From the NCBI RefSeq assembly GCF_003024195.1, contig NZ_KZ679039.1, positions 224,187 to 288,186 of the forward strand: a stretch of 64,000 nucleotides of DNA, given 5' to 3'. How positions within the stretch are numbered: position 1 is the first letter of the stretch; the number at the start of each line of letters is the position of its first letter. The position numbers were made by a program, and so were the translations under genes. The notes under the pieces were generated by a model. That model was not told where the DNA came from. It did not search any database and saw only the letters and a program-made list of their open reading frames with translations. This stretch comes from Streptomyces dioscori (GTDB lineage Bacteria; Actinomycetota; Actinomycetes; Streptomycetales; Streptomycetaceae). Of the stretch, positions 26,558 to 34,150 are shown piece after piece.

Positions 26558-27159
26558 ACGGCGCGGCACAGGCGCCGGTGGAGCGCGTCCCCAAACAGGA
26601 CCGCAGCCGCGCCACCCGGCAACGCCTCCTCGAAGCCGCGGTCGCCTGCCTGGCCGAACGCGGCTGGGCGGGCTCCACTGTCTCCGTCGTCGCCGAACGC
26701 GCCGGGGTGTCGCGAGGCGCCGCCCAGCACCACTTCCCGACCCGCGAGGACCTCTTCACGGCGGCCGTCGAGTACGTCGCCGAGGAACGCTCCACCGCGC
26801 TGCGCGCCCTCTTCCCCGAGGGCGCCACGGACCGCCGTGCCGTCGTCGCCGCCCTGGTCGACCTCTACACGGGCCCCCTGTTCCGCGCCGCCCTCCACCT
26901 GTGGGTAGCCGCGTCGAACGAGGACCAGCTGCGCACCCGCGTCACCGAGCTGGAGGGCCGCGTCGGCCGCGAGACCCACCGCATCGCCGTGGACCTCCTG
27001 AACGCCGACGAGACCCGCCCCGGCGCACGCGAAACAGTCCAGGGCTTCCTGGACATGTCCCGAGGCCTGGGCCTGGCCAACCTCCTCACGGACGACACAG
27101 CCCGCCGCGCAAGGGTGGTCACCCAATGGGCAGCAATCCTGGACAACGCACTGGGCTGA
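26545..27159 (+). CDS. TetR-family transcriptional regulator
   Basis: A 204-residue TetR protein. The N-terminal HTH is RSRATRQRLLEAAVACLAERGWAG with STVSVVAERAGVSRGAAQHHFPTREDLF; the C-terminal ligand-binding domain is helical. It is the last gene of the operon, overlapping the hydratase gene by 13 bases, so autoregulated repression of the operon is likely. The probable operator is the CAAGCACGCTTG dyad at 16555. The inducer is presumably an acyl-CoA intermediate. Confidence 0.93.
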   Translation: MGVVNGAAQAPVERVPKQDRSRATRQRLLEAAVACLAERGWAGSTVSVVAERAGVSRGAAQHHFPTREDLFTAAVEYVAEERSTALRALFPEGATDRRAVVAALVDLYTGPLFRAALHLWVAASNEDQLRTRVTELEGRVGRETHRIAVDLLNADETRPGARETVQGFLDMSRGLGLANLLTDDTARRARVVTQWAAILDNALG

Positions 27160-27164
27160 GCCGT

Positions 27165-27255
27165 CCCCCCCCCAAAAAAAAGGGGGCGCGGGGAACGGCG
27201 CAGTCTTTTCGCCCTGAAGGGGCGCGGGGAACTGCGCGACCGGCCACGACGGCGG
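27165..27255 (+). repeat. Homopolymer run and two dispersed repeat copies
   Basis: Nine C, eight A and five G lie in a row at 27165-27186, unusual in this base composition. They are followed by two dispersed element copies (about 27183 and 27219) in the same orientation. No gene is supported between 27160 and 27317. Confidence 0.8.
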
Positions 27256-27317
27256 ATCAGACGCACTCGATGCCCAGGCGGCACCCCCTACCGCGAGGGG
27301 GTCGGAGGGAACCCCCC

Positions 27318-28007
27318 TCAGGGACTGAGCCTCTCGACCCGCCACTGCCCGTCGGGCACAGCCACGTACCGCAACCGGTCGTGCAACCGATTCTCCCGCC
27401 CCTGCCAGAACTCGACCGCCCGGGGCGAAACCCGGAACCCACCCCAGTGCGGCGGCACAGGCACCTGCTCCCCCTCGGGATAGCGCGCGGCCAACCCCGC
27501 GTACGACGCATCGAGCTCGTCCCGCGAACCGACCACAGAAGACTGCGCACTGGCCCAGGCCCCCAGCTGCGACCCATGAGGCCGCGTACGAAAATACGCA
27601 GCCGTCTCGTCCCGCCCCGTACGCCGCGCGGTCCCCGTGACGACGACCTGCCGCGCCACCGGATGCCACGGGAAGAGCAACGACACGTTCGGATTCCCGC
27701 CCAGCTCGCGCGCCTTGCGGGACTCGTAGTTCGTGAAGAAGACGAAGCCCCGCTCGTCGTACTGCTTCAGCAGCACCGTGCGGGAACTGGGCCGCCCCTC
27801 GGCGTCCGCCGTGGACACGACCATCGCGTTCGGTTCGTACACCCCGCCCTGCGCCTCCCCGTGCGCCGCGGCCTGTACGAACCAGCGCGCGAACTGCTCC
27901 ATGGGGTGGTCGGCCAGCTCGGTCTCGTCGAGTCCCGCGGCCCGGTACTGCTTGCGCATCGACGCGGGGTCGAGCGAGGGGCCGAGAAGGGGGTCACTGT
28001 CGGTCAC
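27318..28007 (-). CDS. pdxH: Pyridoxamine 5'-phosphate oxidase
   Basis: A 229-residue FMN enzyme that oxidises pyridoxine/pyridoxamine 5'-phosphate to PLP. Landmarks: [59 protein letters not shown], and the C-terminal [11 protein letters not shown]...EFWQGR...RLHDR with the substrate-binding RLHDR. GTG 28007 has AGGA eight bases before it. It is divergent from citrate synthase. Confidence 0.95.
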   Translation of the reverse strand: MTDSDPLLGPSLDPASMRKQYRAAGLDETELADHPMEQFARWFVQAAAHGEAQGGVYEPNAMVVSTADAEGRPSSRTVLLKQYDERGFVFFTNYESRKARELGGNPNVSLLFPWHPVARQVVVTGTARRTGRDETAAYFRTRPHGSQLGAWASAQSSVVGSRDELDASYAGLAARYPEGEQVPVPPHWGGFRVSPRAVEFWQGRENRLHDRLRYVAVPDGQWRVERLSP

Positions 28008-28336
28008 CCGGTCATCCTGCCGTACTCGCCGCCGGGCGTGGGCTTCATCACTGACTGGCACTGAGTGCCGCGTACTCTCCCCAAAGGTGACACCAAGGGA
28101 TATCGTCCTGCTGCCAAGAGGTTGGGTGACCGCCGACCGCACGGGGCATGACCGGAGTGACGTACGGACCGCGAGTCCACGAGGCGACCGCGGAACCGCA
28201 CGCTCGCACCCACCAAGGACACCGCACCACCACACCGCACCACCCACCCCACGCACAGCTCACCCCGCACAGCGCACACCCCGCACAGCGCACATCCCAC
28301 ACATCGTCTGTCGCACACATCATGAGGAGCCGCCTG

Positions 28337-29437
28337 ATGTCCGACTTCGTACCCGGACTTGAGGGAGTCGTCGCTTTCGAGACGGAGATCGCCGAACCGG
28401 ATAAGGAGGGCGGCGCCCTGCGGTACCGGGGCGTCGACATCGAGGATCTGGTCGGCCACGTCTCCTTCGGCAACGTCTGGGGGCTGCTCGTGGACGGAGC
28501 GTTCAACCCCGGCCTGCCGCCCGCCGAGCCGTTCCCCATCCCCGTCCACTCCGGTGACATCCGCGTGGACGTCCAGTCCGCGCTCGCCATGCTCGCCCCC
28601 GTGTGGGGCCTCAAACCGCTCCTCGACATCGACGAGAAGCAGGCGCGCGCGGACCTCGCCCGCGCCGCCGTCATGGCCCTGTCGTACGTCGCCCAGTCCG
28701 CCCGCGGACAGGGCCTGCCGATGGTCCCGCAGCGCGAGATCGACAAGGCGCAGTCCGTCGTCGAACGCTTCATGATCCGCTGGCGCGGCGAGCCCGACCC
28801 CAAGCACGTGGCGGCGGTCGACGCCTACTGGACCAGCGCCGCCGAGCACGGCATGAACGCGTCCACGTTCACCGCCCGCGTCATCGCCTCCACCGGCGCG
28901 GACGTCTCGGCGGCCCTCTCCGGGGCCGTCGGCGCCATGTCGGGCCCGCTGCACGGCGGTGCCCCCTCGCGCGTCCTCGGCATGATCGAGGAGATCGAAC
29001 GCACGGGCGACGCCGACGCGTTCGTCAAGCAGGCCCTCGACAAGGGCGAGCGCCTGATGGGCTTCGGCCACCGGGTGTACCGCGCCGAGGACCCCCGCGC
29101 GCGCGTGCTGCGCCGCACCGCCCGGGAACTGGGAGCGCCCCGCTTCGAGATCGCCGAGGCCCTGGAGAAGGCCGCCCTCGCCGAACTGCACGCCCGCCGC
29201 CCGGACCGCGTCCTGGCGACGAACGTCGAGTTCTGGGCCGCCATCGTCCTGGACTTCGCCGAGGTGCCGGCCCACATGTTCACCTCGATGTTCACGTGCG
29301 CCCGTACCGCCGGCTGGTCCGCGCACATCCTGGAGCAGAAGCGCACCGGCCGCCTCGTACGGCCCTCCGCGCGCTACATCGGACCCGGCACCCGCAACCC
29401 GGCCGAGATCGAGGGCTACGGAGACATCGCCCACTGA
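28337..29437 (+). CDS. Citrate synthase 2
   Basis: A 366-residue citrate synthase of the actinobacterial type II-like small form, condensing oxaloacetate and acetyl-CoA (or a related acyl-CoA). Motifs: GPLHGGAPSRVL, GFGHRVYRAEDPRA with the active-site histidine, and FTCARTAGWSAHILEQ near the C-terminus. GAGGAGCC lies before ATG 28337. It is divergent from pdxH, as in S. coelicolor where the pair is, from memory, SCO4387/SCO4388. The 5' untranslated region (28237-28330) has CACAGCGCA-type tandem repeats. A near-perfect hairpin follows the gene. Confidence 0.94.
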   Translation: MSDFVPGLEGVVAFETEIAEPDKEGGALRYRGVDIEDLVGHVSFGNVWGLLVDGAFNPGLPPAEPFPIPVHSGDIRVDVQSALAMLAPVWGLKPLLDIDEKQARADLARAAVMALSYVAQSARGQGLPMVPQREIDKAQSVVERFMIRWRGEPDPKHVAAVDAYWTSAAEHGMNASTFTARVIASTGADVSAALSGAVGAMSGPLHGGAPSRVLGMIEEIERTGDADAFVKQALDKGERLMGFGHRVYRAEDPRARVLRRTARELGAPRFEIAEALEKAALAELHARRPDRVLATNVEFWAAIVLDFAEVPAHMFTSMFTCARTAGWSAHILEQKRTGRLVRPSARYIGPGTRNPAEIEGYGDIAH

Positions 29438-29455
29438 TTTCGTATGGGTGCTCGG

Positions 29456-29505
29456 CACATAGGGCGGCGCTTTCCATGAGGCCATGGGGAGCGTCGCCCT
29501 ATGTG
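29456..29505. terminator. Terminator of citrate synthase gene
   Basis: Arms 29456-29471 and 29490-29505 pair over 16 bases with one mismatch, around an 18-base loop. It lies 18 bases beyond the stop codon and would also block transcription arriving from the opposite-strand RNA gene. Confidence 0.85.
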
Positions 29506-29566
29506 TGACACGCGGGGCACGTACGGCCGGCTCCGGTTCGGCGGGCGTCGCCCCGGGAACGCAGAC

Positions 29567-29631
29567 GACCCGCGTGCTCGGGTCCCCTCCGAGGAGGGGG
29601 CCGGCCGGACTCACCGGCGAGCACGCGGGTC
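29567..29631 (-). terminator. 14-bp hairpin, probable terminator of the small RNA
   Basis: Bases 29567-29580 and 29618-29631 are perfect inverted copies (14 of 14). Inside them a CCCCTCC/GGAGGGG stem closes a second small hairpin. The structure stands at the 3' side of the minus-strand RNA. Confidence 0.75.
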
Positions 29632-29711
29632 GGGTGACTGCTGAGATTGGGCCGGCTGCACGCTCGTCTCACGCGCTGGTCCGGCACCGCACTGTGTGTG
29701 GTGACGGGCCG

Positions 29712-29750
29712 CTAGCCCGCAGCCACCTCGCTGGTCCGGGTTTCAGACAT
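29712..29750 (-). CDS. Possible 12-residue peptide MSETRTSEVAAG
   Basis: ATG 29750 to TAG 29712-29714 gives MSETRTSEVAAG. The ribosome binding site (29757-29770) is complementary to the full 3' end of 16S rRNA (14 bases), a level no other gene in the window approaches, with six bases between pairing and ATG. Short reading frames arise by chance, but the combination with a well-formed promoter and terminator is not random-looking. The peptide has no obvious leader or modification motif. Function is unknown. Confidence 0.4.
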   Translation of the reverse strand: MSETRTSEVAAG

Positions 29751-29782
29751 GTACCCGATCACCTCCTTTCGGCGTGCGACAC

Positions 29783-29811
29783 ACACTAAGAAGCGTCGCG
29801 GCTTCGCTCAA
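29783..29811 (-). promoter_or_regulatory. Housekeeping-type promoter for the small RNA
   Basis: TTGAGC (29806-29811) and TAGTGT (29783-29788), with 17 bases between, fit the Streptomyces HrdB consensus (TTGACn, TAnnnT). The TAGTGT box is followed about seven bases later by the expected start region and then the extended ribosome binding site. Confidence 0.6.
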
Positions 29812-30082
29812 GTGATTTTCGGGGACGGCGATTTTCCGGGGCTCCTACGCGTTGACGGCGTCGACGAGGGAAGCGATCTTGTGGAGGGGGCCGGGACGAC
29901 GGAGATCCGGCCGACCGGGGGTGAAGTGCCCGCGCACAACGATTTCCGCAATCTTGCGGGAACCAGATGTGGGCTGCGTCACGTTCGAGTTGAATGATTC
30001 CTAGTGAGTGATTCGTAGTGAGTGAACAGACGCGCGGGCACACCGCGCAGGACACGCCGACACGGCCTGCAGGGGGTGCCAG
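29812..30082 (+). promoter_or_regulatory. Upstream region of the PAS gene
   Basis: Non-coding. It contains a CCGCAA/TTGCGG palindrome (29946-29959) and a direct repeat ATTC(C/G)TAGTGAGTG (29997-30024), followed by the GTG of the PAS gene. Promoter elements for the plus strand are likely here but I cannot place them securely. Confidence 0.35.
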
Positions 30083-31459
30083 GTGAGTGCTTCGCGGCGT
30101 AGTGGGACCACGGACGAGCTCGGGCCGGACGAGCCGGAGCGGGACGGGGCCGATCTGCTGGCCGCTCTGCTCGACGGGATGGACGCGGCGCTGTGCGCGT
30201 TCGACGCCGACGGAGTGGTGACGCACTGGAACCGGGAGGCCGAGCGGATCCTCGGCTGGACCGCGGCCGAGGCGGTCGGCCGGCACGGGTTCGCCGGCTG
30301 GGCCGTGCGGCCCGCGGACGCCGAGGAGATCGAGAACCGGCTGCTGTCCGCGATGCAGGCCCCGGGGCGGCAGGTCCACGAGTTCGCGCTGCTCACCAAG
30401 GAGGGCGGCCGGGTGCTCGTCCGGACCCAGTCGGCCGCCGTGCCGGGGCCCGACGGGAAGCCGGCCGGGGTGTACTGCGCCTTCAGCGAGGTGCACGCGC
30501 AGATCGATCTGGAGCGGTCGATCGCCCTGAGCGAGGCCCTGTTCGACGACGCCTCCTGGGGGGTCGTCCTCGTCGACGCCGATCTGCGGCCCGCCGTGGT
30601 CAACGGACACGCCGCGCGGGCACTCGGCACGGGGCGTACGGCCGTACTGGGCCGCCCCCTGGGCGAGTTGATCGCGCAGGGCGTGGAGGAGCTGGAGAGC
30701 GCGCTCACGCACGTTCTCGCGGAGGGCGCGCCGCCGGCGCCCGCCGAGATGTGGGTGACGCTGCGGACCGCGGAGGGGGAGCAGCGCCGTTGCTGGCGCA
30801 GCGGTTTCCTGCGGCTCGCCTCACCGCTCACGGAGGAACCGGTTCCGCTCGGGGTGGGCTGGCTCTTCCAGGACGTGACCGAGAGCAAGCAGACCGAGCA
30901 GGAAGCGGCGCTGCTGCGCTTCCGGACGAATCAGCTGCACCGGGCCGCGCGGGCCGCCGCCGAGTGCGAGGACCCCGCGGAGGCTGCGTCCGTCCATCTC
31001 GACTTCGCGCTGGCCGGGTTCGCCGACCACGCGCTGATCGACCGGGTGGCCGGCGGTTCGGTGGCGGACGGCGAGGGTCCGGTCCGGCTCGTACGAGGAC
31101 CCGCGACGCCCTCCGGAGCGCCGGGGCCCAGCCTGCCCGCGGGCCGGGCCGGGCTGCCCGTGCGCTACTCCGACGGGCATCCGGCGCTGCAGTGCGTCGA
31201 GCGGATCGGTTCCGTACGCGCCAGTGCGGGGTCGGCCGAGCCCGACCGCATGCGCGACTGGGCCGTGGCCCGGCAGTGGCCCGCCGACTCGGTGCACGCC
31301 CTGTGCGTCGTGCTGCGCAGCCGGGGGCGGACGCTGGGCGTCGTCACGTTCCTGCGGGGTGCCAGCCGCACGCAGTTCGAACGGTTCGACGCGACGTACG
31401 CGGAGGATGTCGCCGTCCGCATCGCGGCGGCCCTGGACTTGGCGGCAACCCTTCCGTGA
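30083..31459 (+). CDS. PAS-domain signalling protein
   Basis: A 458-residue cytoplasmic protein. The first PAS domain (about 25-135; AALCAFDADGVVTHWNREAERILGW) is followed by a second (about 150-265; WGVVLVDADLRPAVVNGHAARALG, ending LFQDVTESKQ). The C-terminal part (about 285-455) resembles a degenerate GAF domain (LRSRGRTLGVVTFLR). The effector domain usually attached in Streptomyces (SpoIIE phosphatase) is absent, so it must signal through a partner or serve as a sensor only. GTG 30083 has CAGGGGG before it. The gene stands alone and is closed by a hairpin at 31465. Confidence 0.85.
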   Translation: MSASRRSGTTDELGPDEPERDGADLLAALLDGMDAALCAFDADGVVTHWNREAERILGWTAAEAVGRHGFAGWAVRPADAEEIENRLLSAMQAPGRQVHEFALLTKEGGRVLVRTQSAAVPGPDGKPAGVYCAFSEVHAQIDLERSIALSEALFDDASWGVVLVDADLRPAVVNGHAARALGTGRTAVLGRPLGELIAQGVEELESALTHVLAEGAPPAPAEMWVTLRTAEGEQRRCWRSGFLRLASPLTEEPVPLGVGWLFQDVTESKQTEQEAALLRFRTNQLHRAARAAAECEDPAEAASVHLDFALAGFADHALIDRVAGGSVADGEGPVRLVRGPATPSGAPGPSLPAGRAGLPVRYSDGHPALQCVERIGSVRASAGSAEPDRMRDWAVARQWPADSVHALCVVLRSRGRTLGVVTFLRGASRTQFERFDATYAEDVAVRIAAALDLAATLP

Positions 31460-31464
31460 CCCCC

Positions 31465-31483
31465 CTGGGGGCTGTGCCCCCAG
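31465..31483 (+). terminator. Terminator behind PAS gene
   Basis: CTGGGGGC (31465-31472) pairs perfectly with GCCCCCAG (31476-31483) over a three-base loop, six bases after the stop. Confidence 0.8.
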
Positions 31484-31495
31484 CCCCGTCGTTTC

Positions 31496-31540
31496 AGGGG
31501 CGCGGGGAACGGCGCGACCAGCCACGGGCGACCCGCACAC
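31496..31540 (+). repeat. Dispersed palindromic element, one copy
   Basis: GGGGCGCGGGGAACGGCGCG (about 31497) with tail ACCAGCCACGGGCG. It lies between the converging PAS and SIS genes. Confidence 0.85.
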
Positions 31541-31597
31541 GACAACGTGCCCGGTGCCGGGGCGGAGCCCCGCATTCACGGCGCTCCGGCCGGCAGG

Positions 31598-32356
31598 CTA
31601 ACGCTGCCAGTAGAAGATCCGGTCCCCGTACTCCTCGAACACCCGGTCGTTCCACTCCAGCCCGCCGTCCACGTTCCCCGACCGCAGAAGCGGAGGTTCG
31701 AGCCCGCGGTCCGCGAGGACACCCGCCGCCGTCGCCATGACGGACTGGAGGAGCGCCGAGGTCACGACGGTGGACGCGGAAGCGAACGGCGCCGGGATGG
31801 TGTCGAGGCTGAGCTCCGCGTCCCCGATCGCGATCTTCGAGTCGAGGACGACGTCGCAGTGGTCCTTCAGATACGTCCCCGACGCATGCCGGGACGCCGT
31901 CTCGGACGCGTACACGACCGACGTGACCCCGATGACCCTGAGCCCCAGCGCGCGGGCGCTCATCGCCATCTCGACGGGCAGCGCGTTGCGCCCGGAGAGC
32001 GAGATGACCACCAGGAGGTCCCCGGAACGGGCCGGGCTGGCGCCGAGGACCGCGCTCGCGAGCCCGTCGACCCGCTCCAGCGCGGAGCCCAGCGTCGCCG
32101 GCATGACGTCGACGCCGACCGCGCCCGGCACGGACAGGAGGTTCATCAGCGCGAGACTGCCCGCCCGGTAGACGAGGTCCTGCGCGGCCAGTGACGAGTG
32201 CCCGGCGCCGAAGGCGAACAGCCGGCCGCCGTCGGCGACCGTGTCGGCGATCAACGTCCCGGCCGCCTCGATCGACGCGGCCTCCTCGTCCCGTACCCGC
32301 TGCAGCAGGCCGATCGCGGCGTCGAAGAACTGCCCGGCCAGCTTGCTGTCGCTCAT
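31598..32356 (-). CDS. SIS-domain sugar isomerase-like protein
   Basis: A 252-residue SIS domain (phosphosugar-binding) protein. Motifs: GGRLFAFGAGHSSLAAQD, then the phosphosugar loop VVISLSGRNALPVEMA. The first Met in frame is at 32392, but 32356 (MSDSKLAGQFF) has GAAGGGG eight bases before it. Similar Streptomyces proteins stand next to dmdR1 and may bind N-acetylglucosamine- or muramyl-phosphate-like sugars. The reaction is not proved. Divergent from the dmdR1 gene. Confidence 0.88.
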   Translation of the reverse strand: MSDSKLAGQFFDAAIGLLQRVRDEEAASIEAAGTLIADTVADGGRLFAFGAGHSSLAAQDLVYRAGSLALMNLLSVPGAVGVDVMPATLGSALERVDGLASAVLGASPARSGDLLVVISLSGRNALPVEMAMSARALGLRVIGVTSVVYASETASRHASGTYLKDHCDVVLDSKIAIGDAELSLDTIPAPFASASTVVTSALLQSVMATAAGVLADRGLEPPLLRSGNVDGGLEWNDRVFEEYGDRIFYWQR

Positions 32357-32628
32357 CGGCGAAGCCCCTTCCGCTGTCGTGTCGCGGATCACGTTGCGGT
32401 CTGGACCACTGCTGTGTCAATACGCTCCACAGGGGCGACACTGGGTGACGAGGGTCCCTCTCCAACCCGGCCGGGTGCCGGGCCCGGCCGCATCGCGCAG
32501 GCACTCGTCACCACGTGGTTCCCACGGCGCGGCACGGTTGTCAGTGGGATGCGTCAGAATTGATGCCAGGGCCAGCGCACACGCCGGTGAGCCACCCAGC
32601 CTCCGGCAGAGCTAATCGAGGGGCACGT

Positions 32629-33321
32629 ATGTCCGGACTGATCGACACCACGGAGATGTATCTCCGCACCATCCTTGAGCTGGAGGAGGAAGGTGTGGTC
32701 CCCATGCGCGCCCGGATCGCCGAGCGGCTCGACCAGAGCGGGCCGACCGTCAGCCAGACCGTGGCGCGCATGGAGCGCGACGGTCTCGTGGCTGTCGCGA
32801 GCGACCGCCACCTGGAGCTCACGGAGGAGGGCCGCCGGCTGGCCACGCGCGTGATGCGCAAGCACCGCCTCGCCGAGTGCCTGCTCGTCGACGTGATCGG
32901 TCTGGAGTGGGAGCAGGTGCACGCGGAGGCCTGCCGCTGGGAGCACGTGATGAGCGAGGCGGTCGAGCGCCGCGTGCTCGAACTGCTGCGCCACCCGACC
33001 GAGTCGCCGTACGGCAACCCGATCCCGGGCCTGGAGGAGCTGGGCGAGAAGGACGGGGCGGACCCCTTCCTGGACGCGGGCATGGTCTCGCTGGCCGACC
33101 TCGACCCGGGGCTCGACGGCAAGACGGTCGTCGTACGCCGCATCGGCGAGCCGATCCAGACGGACGCGCAGTTGATGTACACGCTGCGCCGGGCGGGCGT
33201 ACAGCCCGGTTCGGTCGTGAGCGTGACGGAGTCCGCGGGCGGCGTGCTCGTGGGCAGTGGCGGGGAGGCCGCGGAGCTGGAGTCGGACGTGGCGTCCCAC
33301 GTGTTCGTGGCGAAGAGGTAG
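32629..33321 (+). CDS. dmdR1: Iron-dependent repressor DmdR1 (DtxR/IdeR family)
   Basis: A 230-residue DtxR protein that, with Fe2+ as co-repressor, binds iron boxes and represses siderophore and other iron genes. The N-terminal HTH (about 1-65) reads MRARIAERLDQSGPTVSQTVARMERDGLV. All expected metal ligands are present at DtxR positions: M10, H79, E83, H98, C102, E105, H106. The last 75 residues form the SH3-like (FeoA-like) domain. The ATG at 32629 has CGAGGGG. In S. coelicolor the homologue SCO4394 overlaps an antiparallel gene adm; see findings. Confidence 0.95.
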   Translation: MSGLIDTTEMYLRTILELEEEGVVPMRARIAERLDQSGPTVSQTVARMERDGLVAVASDRHLELTEEGRRLATRVMRKHRLAECLLVDVIGLEWEQVHAEACRWEHVMSEAVERRVLELLRHPTESPYGNPIPGLEELGEKDGADPFLDAGMVSLADLDPGLDGKTVVVRRIGEPIQTDAQLMYTLRRAGVQPGSVVSVTESAGGVLVGSGGEAAELESDVASHVFVAKR

Positions 33322-33949
33322 GAAGAAGCAGGAAGAGGAAGAGGTAGCAGGAAGAGGTAGCAGGAGCGGGGAAAACTACTGCGTGTCGCCCCCCTCGTGT
33401 GCTGTGTGCCGTGCGCTGTGCGCACAGGACCGCAGGGGGAACGAGGGCGTCCGCAGACGCTTCCCGCGTCGGCCGTGCGGTGATCCGTACGCCTGTCCGG
33501 GCGCCGTCGTGCGCAGCGGCGTACACCGGCGCGTACCGGGAAGCGCGGCCTTGACCAGGGTCTCTCGCGGCGGCCTCTCGCTGCTCCGCAGCACGCCGTC
33601 AACTCCCATAACAGGGACCTCAGTTGCCCCACCTGGGGGTTACCGCAGAAACAGAGATTCAGTGCGCGGAATCGCAGCGAACGCGCCGTTCCCATGCGAG
33701 GCTGTCGCGAGAGGCATATGACCTGAGGGCTCTGGACCGGGACGGCAGCGGCGCCGAGGCGCGGTCGGGGAGGGGGCGCAAGGATGTGCCGCGGACGTGA
33801 GGAAAGCCTCGGCGCCCTGAGGCGCCGAGGCCTGTCCTCCCCTGTACTGACCCGGAGCCCCGAGCTCCCAGGGTCATCCCCTTCGGACCGTTTTCCCCGA
33901 GCGGCCCGCCTCCCGTTGAAGATCTCCCCTCGGCGGCGGCGGTCAATCC
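33322..33949. other. Non-coding region with hairpin and purine tracts
   Basis: The 3' flank of dmdR1 begins with purine-rich repeats (GAAGAGGTAGCAGG twice, about 33333-33366). A perfect 11-bp hairpin GCCTCGGCGCC/GGCGCCGAGGC stands at 33806-33831. No gene is convincingly supported here, although antisense frames cross it. Confidence 0.5.
33806..33831. terminator. Hairpin, probable terminator
   Basis: An 11-bp perfect stem (33806-33816 with 33821-33831) with a four-base CTGA loop. Confidence 0.65.
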
Positions 33950-33998
33950 TTGAGCGAGGTCACTCGAAGGAGGGGTGTTACCGCCGAGAAGCCCACTT

Positions 33999-34014
33999 TC
34001 GAATACGCATTCGA
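33999..34014 (+). promoter_or_regulatory. 16-base palindrome resembling an SOS box
   Basis: TCGAATACGCATTCGA is a dyad whose half-sites (TCGAAT/ATTCGA) match the actinobacterial LexA consensus TCGAACnnnnGTTCGA except for the inner base of each arm. It lies about 137 bases before the hydrolase start. Confidence 0.3.
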
Positions 34015-34150
34015 TAGCGTATGGGTGACGGATCGACCACTGATTACGCAGGAACAACCAGCAGGAGCAACGGCACGGCGAACGGTACGAGAGAACCGGC
34101 GGGCTCGTGCGGGACGAGCAGGCCGAGCGGATCAAGGGGGGTGCCAGCGT

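Larger units (their letters stand above)
29560..29776 (-). ncRNA. Small RNA gene with peptide and terminator hairpin
   Basis: The stretch has every mark of an independent minus-strand transcription unit. A sigma-70-like promoter (TTGAGC, 17-base gap, TAGTGT) ends at 29783, the expected start is near 29776, a 14-base extended ribosome binding site GAAAGGAGGTGATC follows, then a 12-codon reading frame, and finally a 14-bp perfect stem (29567-29580 with 29618-29631). The RNA would be about 210 bases and points convergently at the citrate synthase gene. I do not recognise a named family; it could encode a peptide, or act as an RNA that pairs with the 16S 3' end. Confidence 0.55.

Noticed and set aside
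29757..29770. Fragment of the 16S rRNA 3' end on the plus strand
   Set aside because: Only 14 bases match; they are the complement of a Shine-Dalgarno on the minus strand, and no more rRNA sequence surrounds them.
29749..29997. Plus-strand 82-codon frame across the small RNA gene
   Set aside because: No recognisable family and no ribosome binding site; the better explanation is the minus-strand unit.
33950..34150. N-terminal extension of the alpha/beta hydrolase
   Set aside because: The extension contains the SOS-like palindrome and composition unlike the rest, and ATG 34151 has AAGGGGGG at the right distance.
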